A DNA stretch of 64,000 nt from Rhodospirillales bacterium. GTDB lineage: Bacteria > Pseudomonadota > Alphaproteobacteria > Rhodospirillales > UBA2165. Each line of letters opens with the position of its first letter. Within the stretch, counting starts at the first letter, position 1. Under the pieces are notes generated by a model. It had not been told where the DNA came from. It saw nothing but the letters and a program-made list of their open reading frames with translations, and ran no database searches. Positions 9,133 to 18,278 of the stretch are shown here, one piece after another. The stretch lies in contig DUBF01000148.1 in NCBI GenBank assembly GCA_012960465.1, positions 1-64,000 of the forward strand. Direction: 5' to 3'. Made by a program: the position numbers and the translations under genes.

Positions 9133-9995
9133 GTAGCTTTCTTCCCGTTATATAGCAGGGCTATCAGAACAATAAAGATGCCAACATATTGTAGGATTGT
9201 CAGGTTCTGATTCAAAAATAAAAACCCTACTCCGACGGCCATGATAGGTTCAATATTGTTATAAAATGTTGTTTCTCCAGCGCCTATTAAAGAAATAGCA
9301 ATAAAAAACGCAATCGTCGCGTAAGCGAAAAATGCGTGCGAAGTTATAATACTTATCCATCCAGAATCTGTTTTGGGCAATGCAAACCCGCCGTTTAATA
9401 AACAAACTATAATTAAGATCAATGTTGCACTGATGCACATATGGAGTGTCACAAGCCGGGCGTCTTCATTAGCCATAAGACGGTTGCTGACGACCGATAT
9501 AGTTGCTAAACCGGCGGCGGCCACAGCTGCGTAAACTACCCCCCAACCATTAAGATTGATAAATTCTGCGCCCAGAGCGAGAGCAATTCCGAGGAACGCA
9601 ATTACACTACTGATTGCCATAGTTAAACTGAGTTTCTGCCATCCCAACGCGGCAAGCATTAGTCCGGTAAATATAGGGAAGAGATAAAATATCAAAATGG
9701 CGATTGCTAGAGGTAAAACTTCAATCGCACTTAATAAAGCTATTGTGTAAATAACCGTAATAAACCCGAGTATAAAAGAAATAATTGCGATACGTTTTGG
9801 TAAAGCCAGGGCTAGACCTCTTGTCTTTAGTATCCAAATTAATGTAATCGCTGGTAGTACAAAGCGTGTGGTGGATACGGTCAGTGGGTTGGTGCCAAAT
9901 TGGTATGAAACCCCAGCTAAAGAATTTGACGCCATAAAGCTAACCCCACTCGAAAGAGCCAAAAAAAGCCCGATGTATCTTTGTTTAGAGAACAA
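9129..9995 (-). CDS. EamA/DMT-family permease at end of ureide operon
   Basis: An inner-membrane protein of about 288 aa with ten predicted helices in two EamA repeats. The open frame reaches an ATG at 10064, but that would overlap allA by 80 nt with a hydrophilic, non-EamA-like N-terminus. A TTG at 9995 preceded by AAGGGG overlaps allA by only 11 nt and begins close to the first helix, so I use it. Its position directly after allantoicase and ureidoglycolate lyase suggests transport of a ureide, or export of a breakdown product. It is a third EamA protein, unlike the two at 6123-7910. The 3' end overlaps the convergent SDR gene by 4 nt. Confidence 0.85.
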   Translation of the reverse strand: MFSKQRYIGLFLALSSGVSFMASNSLAGVSYQFGTNPLTVSTTRFVLPAITLIWILKTRGLALALPKRIAIISFILGFITVIYTIALLSAIEVLPLAIAILIFYLFPIFTGLMLAALGWQKLSLTMAISSVIAFLGIALALGAEFINLNGWGVVYAAVAAAGLATISVVSNRLMANEDARLVTLHMCISATLILIIVCLLNGGFALPKTDSGWISIITSHAFFAYATIAFFIAISLIGAGETTFYNNIEPIMAVGVGFLFLNQNLTILQYVGIFIVLIALLYNGKKAT

Positions 9996-10488
9996 GCTGG
10001 GCAGCCCCTTGTTCCTCTGTGAACCACACCTCTTCGCAGTTTTCGCCTGGCCCGCCTCTATCAACGACTAAAAACCCATGATTATTTTCAAGTGTGAGTA
10101 GCGGATGATGCCAAAGATTGCGTTTGTAATTTACGCCTTGATCACCCTCAGCCCAGAAAGCATGCAGATCTTTTGGACCAACATTTTTGCTGATTGTCGC
10201 AACGACAATAATGTAAGGATTTTTTTTTAGTGGAATAAATGCCTGCGAACTGAGCGGATGACGTTCCATCATCTTGATTTGTATTGGTTGCGGTCTAGGT
10301 TGACCTCGGAAAATATTAATTAATATGTGACCGCCTTCACTTCCAACATCAATATTGGCTAGGTCATGAAAACGCTCCGTCGTGCCTTCATTAATTAAAA
10401 TGCGTTCAGCTCCCGCTGTTTCAATGACATCACCAAACGGCGCAAAGTTATTTTTAGTTAAAGTTTGTAGTTTGATTTTAAGGGTCAT
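9985..10488 (-). CDS. allA: Ureidoglycolate lyase
   Basis: A 167-aa cupin-fold enzyme that splits ureidoglycolate into glyoxylate and urea, the last ureide step. Family features seen include the N-terminal NFAPFGDVIET, FRGQPRPQPIQIKMMERHPLSSQAFIPL in the middle, then HAFWAEGDQGVNYKRNLWHHPLL and VDRGGPG. These match AllA over its whole usual length of about 160-170 aa. A TTG at 10506 is in frame, but the ATG at 10488 overlaps the allantoicase stop by 11 nt and is more likely. It follows alc in the leftward purine operon. Confidence 0.93.
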   Translation of the reverse strand: MTLKIKLQTLTKNNFAPFGDVIETAGAERILINEGTTERFHDLANIDVGSEGGHILINIFRGQPRPQPIQIKMMERHPLSSQAFIPLKKNPYIIVVATISKNVGPKDLHAFWAEGDQGVNYKRNLWHHPLLTLENNHGFLVVDRGGPGENCEEVWFTEEQGAAQLVL

Positions 10489-11494
10489 TTTTGCTGCGGT
10501 TTCCAAAAACCCGAAAACGGCTCACGCCGCCATCGGGATAAATGTTTAATCTGACATGGGAGACTGCGCCGATTTTATTAATCATACTGCCGCCAAAGTT
10601 ATGAATTTGATCCATCTCCAACTTTTGTTGGCCCATCAGTTCCTCCCAACTACATTTGTCGTTAAGCATGTTTTCAGTATCAGCGTTTTTGATCAAGGCG
10701 CCTTGCACCGAGCAGCGGTCCGGGTAGTTACCCTTAAAATGTGCCGTGTCCAATTCTATGTGCTCAACAATACCCGGAGCTCCTAAAGATATTACTATCC
10801 AGTCGTTGCCGGGTTCTCGCCGCCGCCGTGTTTCCCAGCCATCCCCCATATTTATGCCGCGACCGGGAGCCAATATAACCCAGGGGTCACCGTAATGGGC
10901 ATCATTAAAGCCGACGATATTTCCACCATTAACAACAGCTGAGAGTTCCTGAAAACCGCTGGGATCCGAAGATTTCCATTCCCCAACGGGCTTCCCGTAA
11001 ACCCGTAATCTTGCAACACCACCGTCCGGAAAAATATTGAATCGAAGATAATTAAATGGCAATTCAGATGGTATTGGGAAAAAATTATCGGTATCGGCGT
11101 TTAAATTACTGATAGGTAGAATTTCAGTCCACTGGGTTTTTTTATCAGGATCATTATTGGAAAACGTTGCTTCGAGCGATCCCTGAGGGGGGTGATTTCC
11201 CGTAAAGTACTTGGTGTTAATATTAATACCTGAGATAACCCCTTTGGCACCTAAACGGATAATACAATGATCATTTCCTGGAATTCGGCGCCGCTTAGAC
11301 TCCCATCCATCCATCCATTTGCCATGCTGATCATATTTGTCGGGAATGAAAACAGGTTCTTCAACTTTCAGAAGGCGGCTTTTTTCAGCAAAAAAATCAT
11401 CGGTGGCAAAAATAATCTCGGAGCCAAGCCGCGGAGATGCCAGATTAATAGCCGCAACAGCGAAGCGTGGTAATTGTATTTCCGTTGTATTCAT
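10478..11494 (-). CDS. alc: Allantoicase
   Basis: A 338-aa allantoate amidinohydrolase that converts allantoate to ureidoglycolate and urea. The protein is built from two similar beta-sandwich repeats. Each has a GWE(S/T)(K/R)RRR block followed by PGND and an LGA strand (WMDGWESKRRRIPGNDHCIIRLGAKG, and in the second half GWETRRRREPGNDW) and each ends in a FPDGGVARLRVYG or YPDGGVSRFRVFG sequence. Length and internal symmetry are as expected. The gene lies 12 nt after uraD and before allA, so the three consecutive ureide steps are encoded together. Confidence 0.95.
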   Translation of the reverse strand: MNTTEIQLPRFAVAAINLASPRLGSEIIFATDDFFAEKSRLLKVEEPVFIPDKYDQHGKWMDGWESKRRRIPGNDHCIIRLGAKGVISGININTKYFTGNHPPQGSLEATFSNNDPDKKTQWTEILPISNLNADTDNFFPIPSELPFNYLRFNIFPDGGVARLRVYGKPVGEWKSSDPSGFQELSAVVNGGNIVGFNDAHYGDPWVILAPGRGINMGDGWETRRRREPGNDWIVISLGAPGIVEHIELDTAHFKGNYPDRCSVQGALIKNADTENMLNDKCSWEELMGQQKLEMDQIHNFGGSMINKIGAVSHVRLNIYPDGGVSRFRVFGNRSKNDP

Positions 11495-11506
11495 TTAGAT
11501 GATTTC

Positions 11507-12019
11507 CTACTCGATCTCTTTTAGGCGAAACAGAGCAATTTGATGGACCTGCATGAGTGCCTCGTTGAATTCACTTCTAATATCATTTTTAATGCGTTTT
11601 TTGAATATTCCCAAAATCGCGGCTCTTTGGTATCCGCGTACAGCAAGGATAAAGGGAAAGCCAAATTTTTTATTATACCTGCTATTTAGGTTTTGAAATA
11701 AGTCAAATTCTTCTGGTGAACAATTACCAAGGTCTGCGTTACTTTGTTCAAATTTTGAAGCCGTTGTTAAATTATCATTGATAGCGAGTTTACCTGCCAG
11801 GTCAGGATGAGCGCAAAGTAATACCATTTTTTGATCTTTCTCAGCTGTCTCAACTATGTCTTTCATCGCACTATGTAGGCCTTCTGCATCATTATAGTCA
11901 TCTTGAATGCCGTTGGTATAAACTTGTTCCGCGATCCATGGAGAGTGTTCATAAATGCCACCAAATATTTTTATGAATTCATCCCGTTCTAATGCAGTTG
12001 GTATATTTTTTTTATACAT
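11507..12019 (-). CDS. uraD: OHCU decarboxylase
   Basis: A 170-aa protein of the 2-oxo-4-hydroxy-4-carboxy-5-ureidoimidazoline decarboxylase family, which makes S-allantoin from OHCU. Family marks are FGGIYEHSPWIAEQVY near the N-terminus, CAHPDLAGKLA in the centre with the catalytic His, and FNSRYNKKFGFPFI-like text (NLNSRYNKKFGFPFILAVRG) after it. A TTG is in frame one codon upstream, but the ATG at 12019 overlaps the puuE stop as TGATG and has GAAGGT before it, pointing to translational coupling. It works between UraH (13108) and PuuE. Confidence 0.95.
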   Translation of the reverse strand: MYKKNIPTALERDEFIKIFGGIYEHSPWIAEQVYTNGIQDDYNDAEGLHSAMKDIVETAEKDQKMVLLCAHPDLAGKLAINDNLTTASKFEQSNADLGNCSPEEFDLFQNLNSRYNKKFGFPFILAVRGYQRAAILGIFKKRIKNDIRSEFNEALMQVHQIALFRLKEIE

Positions 12020-12951
12020 CAAACCTTCCCCTCAAAGGGGTGCATTTCGCGCCAGTGGCGTGCTATATCAATCCTTTTGCAGAACCAAACTTTATCATGA
12101 GATCGGGCATATTCGACAAATTTCTTGAGCGCCTGGAAACGTCCCGGACGGCCAATTATCCTGCAATGCAATCCCACTGACATCATTTTTGGATTTGTTT
12201 CACCTTCATGATACAGAGTATCAAAGCTATCTTTTAGGTAGTTAAAGAATTGATCGCCAGCATTAAAACCCTGAGGAGCGGCAAAACGCATGTCGTTTGC
12301 ATCGAGTGAGTATGGTACTATTAGATGCGGTGTATCGGTAATTTTTGACCAAAATGGCAGCTCGTCTGAATAGTCATCTGCATCGTAGAGAAAACCTCCT
12401 TCTTCAGCGATCAGGCGTCTCGTGTTTGGGCTTGTGCGTCCCGTATACCAGCCAAGGGGCCTCTCGCCTGTTATTTTTGTATGGATTTTTATTGCTTCAT
12501 AAAGATGCTCTTTTTCAATTTCTTCCGGTATATACTGATAGTCAATCCAGCGAAGACCATGGCTGCATAATTCAAAGTTATTTTTTAAGGCGGCTTCAGC
12601 GACATCTGGATTGCGTTGAAGTGCCATAGCAACCGCAAATATAGTGATTGGGATTTCATATTCTTTAAAAAGATTGAATAATCGCCAAATGCCAACGCGG
12701 GACCCATATTCGTAAAAGCTTTCCATACTCATGTGTCGTACGCCTTCACGTGCGTCGGCACCTATCATCTCAGACAAGAAAGCTTCGGAGGCAATGTCGC
12801 CATGCAAAATACAATTTTCACTACCCTCTTCGTAGTTGATGACGAATTGTAGAGCAATGCGGCCGTCTTCCGGCCAATTTACTTGTGGTTTTTTGGCACC
12901 ATATCCATGGAGATCTCGGGGATATTCTTTAAAGGTGTTTAATTTTGACAT
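12019..12951 (-). CDS. puuE: Allantoinase PuuE (polysaccharide-deacetylase fold)
   Basis: A 310-aa metal-independent allantoinase of the NodB/polysaccharide deacetylase fold, hydrolysing allantoin to allantoate. Visible family text includes DLHGYGAKKPQVNWP at the N-terminus, LQFVINYEEGSE, FYEYGSRVGIWRLFNLF, ELCSHGLRWIDYQ and a C-terminal VGLHCRIIGRPGRFQAL. Length equals that of the Pseudomonas PuuE type. It heads the leftward ureide operon and is divergent from uraH with a 156-bp shared promoter region. Its stop overlaps the uraD start (TGATG). Confidence 0.95.
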   Translation of the reverse strand: MSKLNTFKEYPRDLHGYGAKKPQVNWPEDGRIALQFVINYEEGSENCILHGDIASEAFLSEMIGADAREGVRHMSMESFYEYGSRVGIWRLFNLFKEYEIPITIFAVAMALQRNPDVAEAALKNNFELCSHGLRWIDYQYIPEEIEKEHLYEAIKIHTKITGERPLGWYTGRTSPNTRRLIAEEGGFLYDADDYSDELPFWSKITDTPHLIVPYSLDANDMRFAAPQGFNAGDQFFNYLKDSFDTLYHEGETNPKMMSVGLHCRIIGRPGRFQALKKFVEYARSHDKVWFCKRIDIARHWREMHPFEGKV

Positions 12952-13107
12952 TATATGGACATCTCCAGGATCGGGCTAATAAGTTTAAATGGCAGAGCGC
13001 GTTTCTGTGACACTTGCACCGTTTAGGTTTACTGAAGTACGATAAGTATTTTATGACAACAGAATTAGTATAATATCGGATACAATATAAAGAAAGTTGA
13101 AAAAGTT
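12952..13107. promoter_or_regulatory. Divergent promoter region between ureide (puuE) and urate (uraH) operons
   Basis: This 156-bp AT-rich gap separates two head-to-head purine operons and must hold promoters for both. On the plus strand a TATAAT is at 13069-13074, 34 nt before the uraH ATG, with only weak -35-like matches upstream. I see no strong palindromic operator. No local transcription factor gene accompanies it. Confidence 0.45.
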
Positions 13108-13461
13108 ATGGGATTTTTAACAACACATGTTCTTGATACGGCTCACGGGTGTCCTGCTGAAAATGTGCGTATTGGAATGTACAGAGTGTCCAATAATATA
13201 ACCGAGCATTTACTGGATGCGGTAACAAATGAAGATGGCCGTTGCGAAAATCCAGTATTGAAGGACGATGAGTTTGCTGTCGGAACTTACGAATTACATT
13301 TTTATATTGGAGATTATTTCAAAGATAAGGGTATGGATTTGGTGGCCCCAAATTTTCTTGATATTATACCTGTCCGTTTCGGCATTAGTTTGCCGGAGGA
13401 ACATTATCATATACCTCTGCTTGTTTCGCCGTTTTCATATTCGACCTATCGTGGCAGTTAG
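13108..13461 (+). CDS. uraH: 5-hydroxyisourate hydrolase (transthyretin-like)
   Basis: A 117-aa transthyretin-related protein that hydrolyses 5-hydroxyisourate to OHCU. Diagnostic features are the N-terminal LTTHVLDTAHGCPA with the active-site His, a central Arg-containing strand, HYHIPLLVSPFSYSTYRGS near the end and the C-terminal YRGS tetrapeptide. There is no signal peptide, so it is cytoplasmic. It is the first rightward gene of the purine locus and is followed 23 nt later by puuD, whose product makes its substrate. Confidence 0.96.
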   Translation: MGFLTTHVLDTAHGCPAENVRIGMYRVSNNITEHLLDAVTNEDGRCENPVLKDDEFAVGTYELHFYIGDYFKDKGMDLVAPNFLDIIPVRFGISLPEEHYHIPLLVSPFSYSTYRGS

Positions 13462-13484
13462 GTTTATCAGAGGTTTTTCTTTCA

Positions 13485-14678
13485 ATGATTGATATAGCAT
13501 ACGCAGAATGGCTCGAGCTTGGATTTAGGTGGCTGCATTTGATTGCTGGTATCGCATGGATAGGATCTTCTTTTTATTTTATGTTTTTGGATTACAGCTT
13601 ACAGCCTGATGAGAATCTACCAGCTGGTGTAAAGGGCGCATCGTGGAATGTCCACGGCGGTGGATTTTACTTTATGCAGAAATACACCGTTGCACCTGAA
13701 AAAATGCCAGACGTGCTTCATTGGTTTAAGTGGGAGGCATATTTCACATGGATTTCAGGCTTTTCGCTGATTATTATTATATACTATTGGGGTGCGGAGA
13801 CTTTTTTGATCGATAAAGAAATCATGGATCTTACGCAATGGCAGGCAATTGGAATGAGTGTGGGCTCCTTTATCCTCAGTTGGATAGTTTATGACCGTTT
13901 CTGTAAGGCTCCTGTGGGAAAAAATGATATTGCCCTCTCTATTGTTGTTTTTTTGCTTATTTTATTGGCGGCCTATGGTTTTACCCATGTCTATAGTGGC
14001 CGCGGTGCTTTTGTTCATGTTGGAGCTGTGGTTGGAACCATCATGGTAGCAAATGTTTTTTTAGTGATCATTCCCAATCAGCGGATTGTGGTTAAGGCAT
14101 TGATTGAGGGTGAGGAACCAGCTGCCCATCTCGGTGCAGAAGGAAAGCAACGGTCAACTCATAATAACTACCTTACATTACCCGTGTTATTAATGATGAT
14201 TAGCTCTCATTTTCCCATGATTTTTTCCAACAAACACTCATGGCTCGTCGTTGGTTTGGTTATTATTGTTGGCGGAATTATCCGTGATTATTTTAATGCA
14301 AAGAATCAGGGCAAGGATGGTAAACGGCTCATGTGGCAGTGGCCAGCAGCGGCGATCTTTATGGCTATTCTTATAGTGTTTATAAGCTATAACGAGGAGG
14401 TTAAAGTTGCCGAAGATGATCAGATGGGGTCAACAGACGTTTTAGCAATAATTCAAACCCATTGTGTTTCATGTCATGCGGCAAAACCATCTGATAACGA
14501 TATTGGAAATGCTCCGGGTGGTGTTAGGCTTGAAACTCTAGCGGACATTAAGAAATACAGATCCAAGATAATGAAACAATCTGTATTAACTAAGGCCATG
14601 CCGCTTGGGAATAAAAGTGGGATGACGGAAAAAGAACGTAAAGGTGTTGGCGATTGGATTAAGCGCGGAATGCCGTGA
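13485..14678 (+). CDS. puuD: Membrane-bound urate hydroxylase with cytochrome c domain
   Basis: A 397-aa PuuD-type urate oxidase. The N-terminal part (about residues 1-300) has roughly eight hydrophobic helices, beginning WLHLIAGIAWIGSSFYFMF, with conserved histidines. The C-terminus carries a c-type cytochrome motif CVSCH (Cys327, Cys330, His331) followed by a short haem-domain fold. The family converts urate to 5-hydroxyisourate and passes electrons to the respiratory chain instead of making peroxide. AGAGG precedes the ATG by 9 nt. Its adjacency to uraH fits direct product hand-over. The urate source would be a xanthine dehydrogenase encoded elsewhere. Confidence 0.95.
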   Translation: MIDIAYAEWLELGFRWLHLIAGIAWIGSSFYFMFLDYSLQPDENLPAGVKGASWNVHGGGFYFMQKYTVAPEKMPDVLHWFKWEAYFTWISGFSLIIIIYYWGAETFLIDKEIMDLTQWQAIGMSVGSFILSWIVYDRFCKAPVGKNDIALSIVVFLLILLAAYGFTHVYSGRGAFVHVGAVVGTIMVANVFLVIIPNQRIVVKALIEGEEPAAHLGAEGKQRSTHNNYLTLPVLLMMISSHFPMIFSNKHSWLVVGLVIIVGGIIRDYFNAKNQGKDGKRLMWQWPAAAIFMAILIVFISYNEEVKVAEDDQMGSTDVLAIIQTHCVSCHAAKPSDNDIGNAPGGVRLETLADIKKYRSKIMKQSVLTKAMPLGNKSGMTEKERKGVGDWIKRGMP

Positions 14679-14700
14679 CAGAAATAAGGGCGTAATCACA

Positions 14701-16242
14701 ATGACTGGTCAAATACCAAGATTGGAGTTGGAAGGGATAAGTAAGGCCTATCCCGGAGTAGTCGCTAACGAAAATGTTAGTCTTAAAATTATGCCAGGGG
14801 AAATTCATGCGTTACTTGGAGAAAATGGTGCGGGTAAATCAACTTTAGTCAAATTTATATACGGTGTTCAGACTGCAGATTCTGGCAGTTTTAAATGGGA
14901 AGGTCAGGAGTTCGCCGTCGCCAATCCAAGTATGGCACGCAAACTAGGTATTGGTATGGTATTTCAGCATTTTTCCTTATTTGATGCTTTGTCTGTAGAA
15001 GAAAATATAGCGATAGGTATTTCTCCCGAACTTGCAGGTGATAATCTTGGTCGACAAATTCGTGATGTCTCCCGGCAATACGGTCTTCCTCTGGATCCTG
15101 ATCGTTTTGTTCACACACTTTCGGTTGGTGAGCGACAGCGGATCGAGGTGGTTCGTTGTTTATTGCAAAATCCAAAATTATTAATCATGGATGAGCCAAC
15201 CTCAGTTTTAACACCCCAGGAGGTTGCTGAGCTTTTTAAAACGCTACGACGATTATCTGAAGAGGGTGTCTCCATACTTTATATCAGCCATAAACTTCAG
15301 GAGATAAAGGATCTGTGCCACGTGGCTACAATTATGCGTATGGGCAGGGTCGTTGATAGTTGTATTCCATCAGAAGAAAGCCCGCTTAGTATGGCTGAGA
15401 TGATGATGGGCGCCAATTTAGTTAGCCCTGAGAAACCAGAAAAATCCGTTCACGGGGGCCCTCATTTGGTCGTTAAAAATCTAAGTCTTCAGTCTGACCA
15501 TCAGCATGGAGTTGATCTCAAAAATATTAATTTGGAAGTTTGTAAAGGGGAAGTTGTTGGTATAGCTGGAATTGCTGGTAATGGTCAGATTGAAGTTATG
15601 GAAATATTAACCGGTGAAGTTCTGGTCGAAGATCCTAACTCAGTGTTGATTGGTGAGATATGTGTTGGTTGTGAAGGACCAAAATTTAGACGTAATGCTG
15701 GTCTGGGTTTCGTGCCGGAAGAACGACTTGGTCATGGTGCAGTGCCCGAAATGTCGCTATGGGAAAACGCCTTTTTGTCAGGTTTTCAGACGATGTGTCT
15801 AGTTTCGAGAGGCTTTATTGATGTTCAAGAATCTATAAAATATGCTCTAAGTATCGTTTCTAAATTTAATGTTAAAACGCCTGGTATTAAGCATGCAGCA
15901 AACTCGCTTTCCGGCGGTAACCTGCAAAAATTTATTTTTGGCAGGGAAATTCTACAAAACCCGGAAGTGATCGTGGCGTTACAGCCTACCTGGGGTGTGG
16001 ATGCAGGGTCTGCAGCTTTTATTCGTCAATCCCTTATGGATTTGGCCGCAAAAGGAGCAGCTGTTTTGGTCATAAGCCAAGACTTGCAGGAGTTATTTGA
16101 AGTTTCTGACCGTATTGCAGTTATTTACGAGGGCACCGTATCTTCTCCACGGCCAGCAGAGGATATTACCGTTGAGGAAATTGGTTTACTAATGGCGGGT
16201 ATTAGCTCCGAAGTAGAGTTGGGACTGACCGCCGATGCTTAG
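14701..16242 (+). CDS. BMP-type nucleoside/purine ABC transporter ATPase (two NBDs)
   Basis: A 513-aa double ATPase. The first domain has Walker A GENGAGKST, the Q-loop in MVFQHFSLFD, signature LSVGERQ and Walker B LLIMDEPTSVLT. The second has a degenerate Walker A (GIAGNGQIEVME), signature LSGGNLQK and PTWGVDAGS in place of the usual Walker B end. This fusion layout is typical of the YufO/NupO and RbsA-like family. The start is ATG 14701 after AAGGGCG; the frame runs on upstream inside puuD. With the two permeases and BMP protein downstream it forms an importer for nucleosides or purine bases. The context argues for purine intake. Confidence 0.93.
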   Translation: MTGQIPRLELEGISKAYPGVVANENVSLKIMPGEIHALLGENGAGKSTLVKFIYGVQTADSGSFKWEGQEFAVANPSMARKLGIGMVFQHFSLFDALSVEENIAIGISPELAGDNLGRQIRDVSRQYGLPLDPDRFVHTLSVGERQRIEVVRCLLQNPKLLIMDEPTSVLTPQEVAELFKTLRRLSEEGVSILYISHKLQEIKDLCHVATIMRMGRVVDSCIPSEESPLSMAEMMMGANLVSPEKPEKSVHGGPHLVVKNLSLQSDHQHGVDLKNINLEVCKGEVVGIAGIAGNGQIEVMEILTGEVLVEDPNSVLIGEICVGCEGPKFRRNAGLGFVPEERLGHGAVPEMSLWENAFLSGFQTMCLVSRGFIDVQESIKYALSIVSKFNVKTPGIKHAANSLSGGNLQKFIFGREILQNPEVIVALQPTWGVDAGSAAFIRQSLMDLAAKGAAVLVISQDLQELFEVSDRIAVIYEGTVSSPRPAEDITVEEIGLLMAGISSEVELGLTADA

Positions 16243-17320
16243 ATTAGAACTACGCGGTGAGATGTCCCAACCAATGGTTTACTTGTCACCAATCTTTGCT
16301 GTTATACTGACTTTCATTGCGGGTATTATTATGTTTACTTTTTTGGGCGTCGATCCTGTCAAGGCAATCATAACGTTCTTTATCACGCCCTTGAACTCGT
16401 TGGATGGATTAGCGGAGCTATTTGTCAAAGCGACACCTTTAGTTTTGATTGCGGTTGGTTTATCCTTCGGCTTTCAGGCAAATATTTGGAATATAGGAGC
16501 CGAAGGTCAGTTGACTATCGGTGCGCTGGCCGGTGGTGGTGTTGCACTTTTGTTTTTCAATGTTGATACACCATTTTTAATGCCGGCTATGCTTGTTTCG
16601 GGTGTATTAGGTGGGATGGCCTGGGCGGCAATCCCAGCTATACTTAAAACCAAATGTGGGACCAATGAAATTCTTACAAGTTTAATGCTGACTTATGTTG
16701 GTTTGCTTGTGCTGAGTTATCTCATTCATGGACCCTGGAAAGATCCTGATGGACAAAATTTTCCAGAATCCCGTTTGTTCCATGATGCCGCACTTATCCC
16801 TATTATTCTGGATGAAACACGGCTTCATCTAGGGTGGATTATTGCTTTGTTTGGTGTGGCAGTTGCCTGGGTTATTATGACACGTCATATGATTGGATTT
16901 CAAATCCGTGTAATTGGTTTGGCGCCGATGGCAGCCCGATTTGCCGGTTTTAAAGAAAAACATATTATTTGGATGACACTTATGATCAGTGGCGGTGCCG
17001 CAGGTCTTGCTGGAACAATCGAAGTGTCAGGCCCAGTGGGACAGATTATTCCGGTTATTTCACCTGGATATGGCTTTACCGCCATTATTGTTGCCTTCCT
17101 GGGTCGGCTTCACCCAGTTGGTTGCCTGTTTGCGGGTCTTCTGATGGCATTAACCTATTTAGGTGGTGATAATGCGCAGATTGAGATGAATTTGCCAAAT
17201 GCAGTGACAGGTGTCTTTCAAGGCATGCTGCTTTTCTTTCTTTTAGCGTGTGATGTATTGGTGCGTTATCGGTTTCGGATTGGCAGTTTAACAAAAGCGA
17301 CAGGTGGGGCTAATTTATAA
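16235..17320 (+). CDS. ABC transporter permease (BMP/nucleoside family)
   Basis: A 361-aa inner-membrane permease of the branched-chain-type family. Its hydrophobic helices include GLSFGFQANIWNIGAEGQ, the hallmark stretch in nucleoside permeases of the YufP/NupP type, and GTNEILTSLMLTYVGLL. It overlaps the ATPase gene by 8 nt and is followed immediately by the second permease, so the three are translationally linked. It forms half of the translocation channel for the purine or nucleoside importer. Confidence 0.93.
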   Translation: MLRLELRGEMSQPMVYLSPIFAVILTFIAGIIMFTFLGVDPVKAIITFFITPLNSLDGLAELFVKATPLVLIAVGLSFGFQANIWNIGAEGQLTIGALAGGGVALLFFNVDTPFLMPAMLVSGVLGGMAWAAIPAILKTKCGTNEILTSLMLTYVGLLVLSYLIHGPWKDPDGQNFPESRLFHDAALIPIILDETRLHLGWIIALFGVAVAWVIMTRHMIGFQIRVIGLAPMAARFAGFKEKHIIWMTLMISGGAAGLAGTIEVSGPVGQIIPVISPGYGFTAIIVAFLGRLHPVGCLFAGLLMALTYLGGDNAQIEMNLPNAVTGVFQGMLLFFLLACDVLVRYRFRIGSLTKATGGANL

Positions 17321-17321
17321 T

Positions 17322-18245
17322 ATGGGTGATTGGTTAGTTCCTGCATTATTGACGATCATTACCGCCTCAACACCCCTGGTATTTGCGGCTGTTGGTGAGG
17401 TTGTCGTTGAAAAATCTGGTGTTTTGAATCTCGGGATTGAGGGCATGATGATTGTTGGCGCAATTTCAGCCTTTGCTGTTGGCGTCACAACTGGTAGTGC
17501 GACGCTTGCTATTTTTGCTGGTGCCATCGGTGGGGCTGCCGTGGCCTTTATATTTGGATTTTTAACACTCAATTTACTAGCGAACCAAGTGGCGGCTGGA
17601 CTGGCACTTACCATCTTCGGTTTGGGGTTTTCCGCGCTTTTAGGCCATGGGTTTGTTGGTAAGACTTTCCCGGGGCTTCCGAAGCTTGAAATTCCCATCA
17701 TCAGCGAGATACCTTTTATTGGACCATTATTATTTGGCCATGATATTTTGGTATATGGTTCGGTAATCATCGTAATATCTACAACTTATATGCTTAATAA
17801 AACACGAGTTGGTTTATTGATACGTGCTGTTGGTGAGAACCATGATGCGGCGCATTCGATTGGTTATTCTGTAAACAAAATTCGAATGGCCTGCGTTTTA
17901 TTTGGTGGCGCGATGGCAGGTCTTGGGGGAGCGTATTTGTCGCTTGCATATACCCCACTTTGGGTGGAAGGTATGACTTCTGGTCGCGGTTGGATAGCTT
18001 TAGCCTTGGTGGTTTTTGCATCTTGGAAAGCGTGGCGAGCTTTTTTAGGAGCTTACCTATTTGGTGGAATTACAATTATACAATTACATGCGCAAGGATT
18101 TGGCGTGGAAATTGCCCCTGAATTCCTGTCTATGCTGCCCTATCTTGCGACGATAGTGGTTCTTGTTCTTATATCACGGGATAGTTCTCGGGCAAAACTT
18201 AACGCTCCTGCTTGTCTGGGTAGGAGTTTTCACGAGGCAGGCTGA
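17322..18245 (+). CDS. ABC transporter permease (BMP/nucleoside family)
   Basis: A 307-aa inner-membrane permease, the shorter partner (YufQ/NupQ type). VVVEKSGVLNLGIEGMMIVGA near the N-terminus is the family's conserved segment. A GTG at 17304 is in frame, but the ATG at 17322 lies 1 nt after the stop of the preceding permease and is a more natural start. Together with 16235-17320 it forms the heterodimeric channel. A binding protein gene follows after 33 nt with a GGAGG Shine-Dalgarno. Confidence 0.92.
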   Translation: MGDWLVPALLTIITASTPLVFAAVGEVVVEKSGVLNLGIEGMMIVGAISAFAVGVTTGSATLAIFAGAIGGAAVAFIFGFLTLNLLANQVAAGLALTIFGLGFSALLGHGFVGKTFPGLPKLEIPIISEIPFIGPLLFGHDILVYGSVIIVISTTYMLNKTRVGLLIRAVGENHDAAHSIGYSVNKIRMACVLFGGAMAGLGGAYLSLAYTPLWVEGMTSGRGWIALALVVFASWKAWRAFLGAYLFGGITIIQLHAQGFGVEIAPEFLSMLPYLATIVVLVLISRDSSRAKLNAPACLGRSFHEAG

Positions 18246-18278
18246 TTTTATGGTTCAACATTTTATTGGAGGTAAAAC

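Noticed and set aside
14644..14700. Upstream extension of the ABC ATPase start into puuD
   Set aside because: The extension would overlap puuD and has no homology-like sequence. The ATG at 14701 is preceded by AAGGGCG and begins the ATPase domain.
17315..17770. 151-codon minus-strand ORF
   Set aside because: It lies entirely antisense to the second ABC permease gene, whose membrane-protein codons explain the open frame, and its product has no family features.
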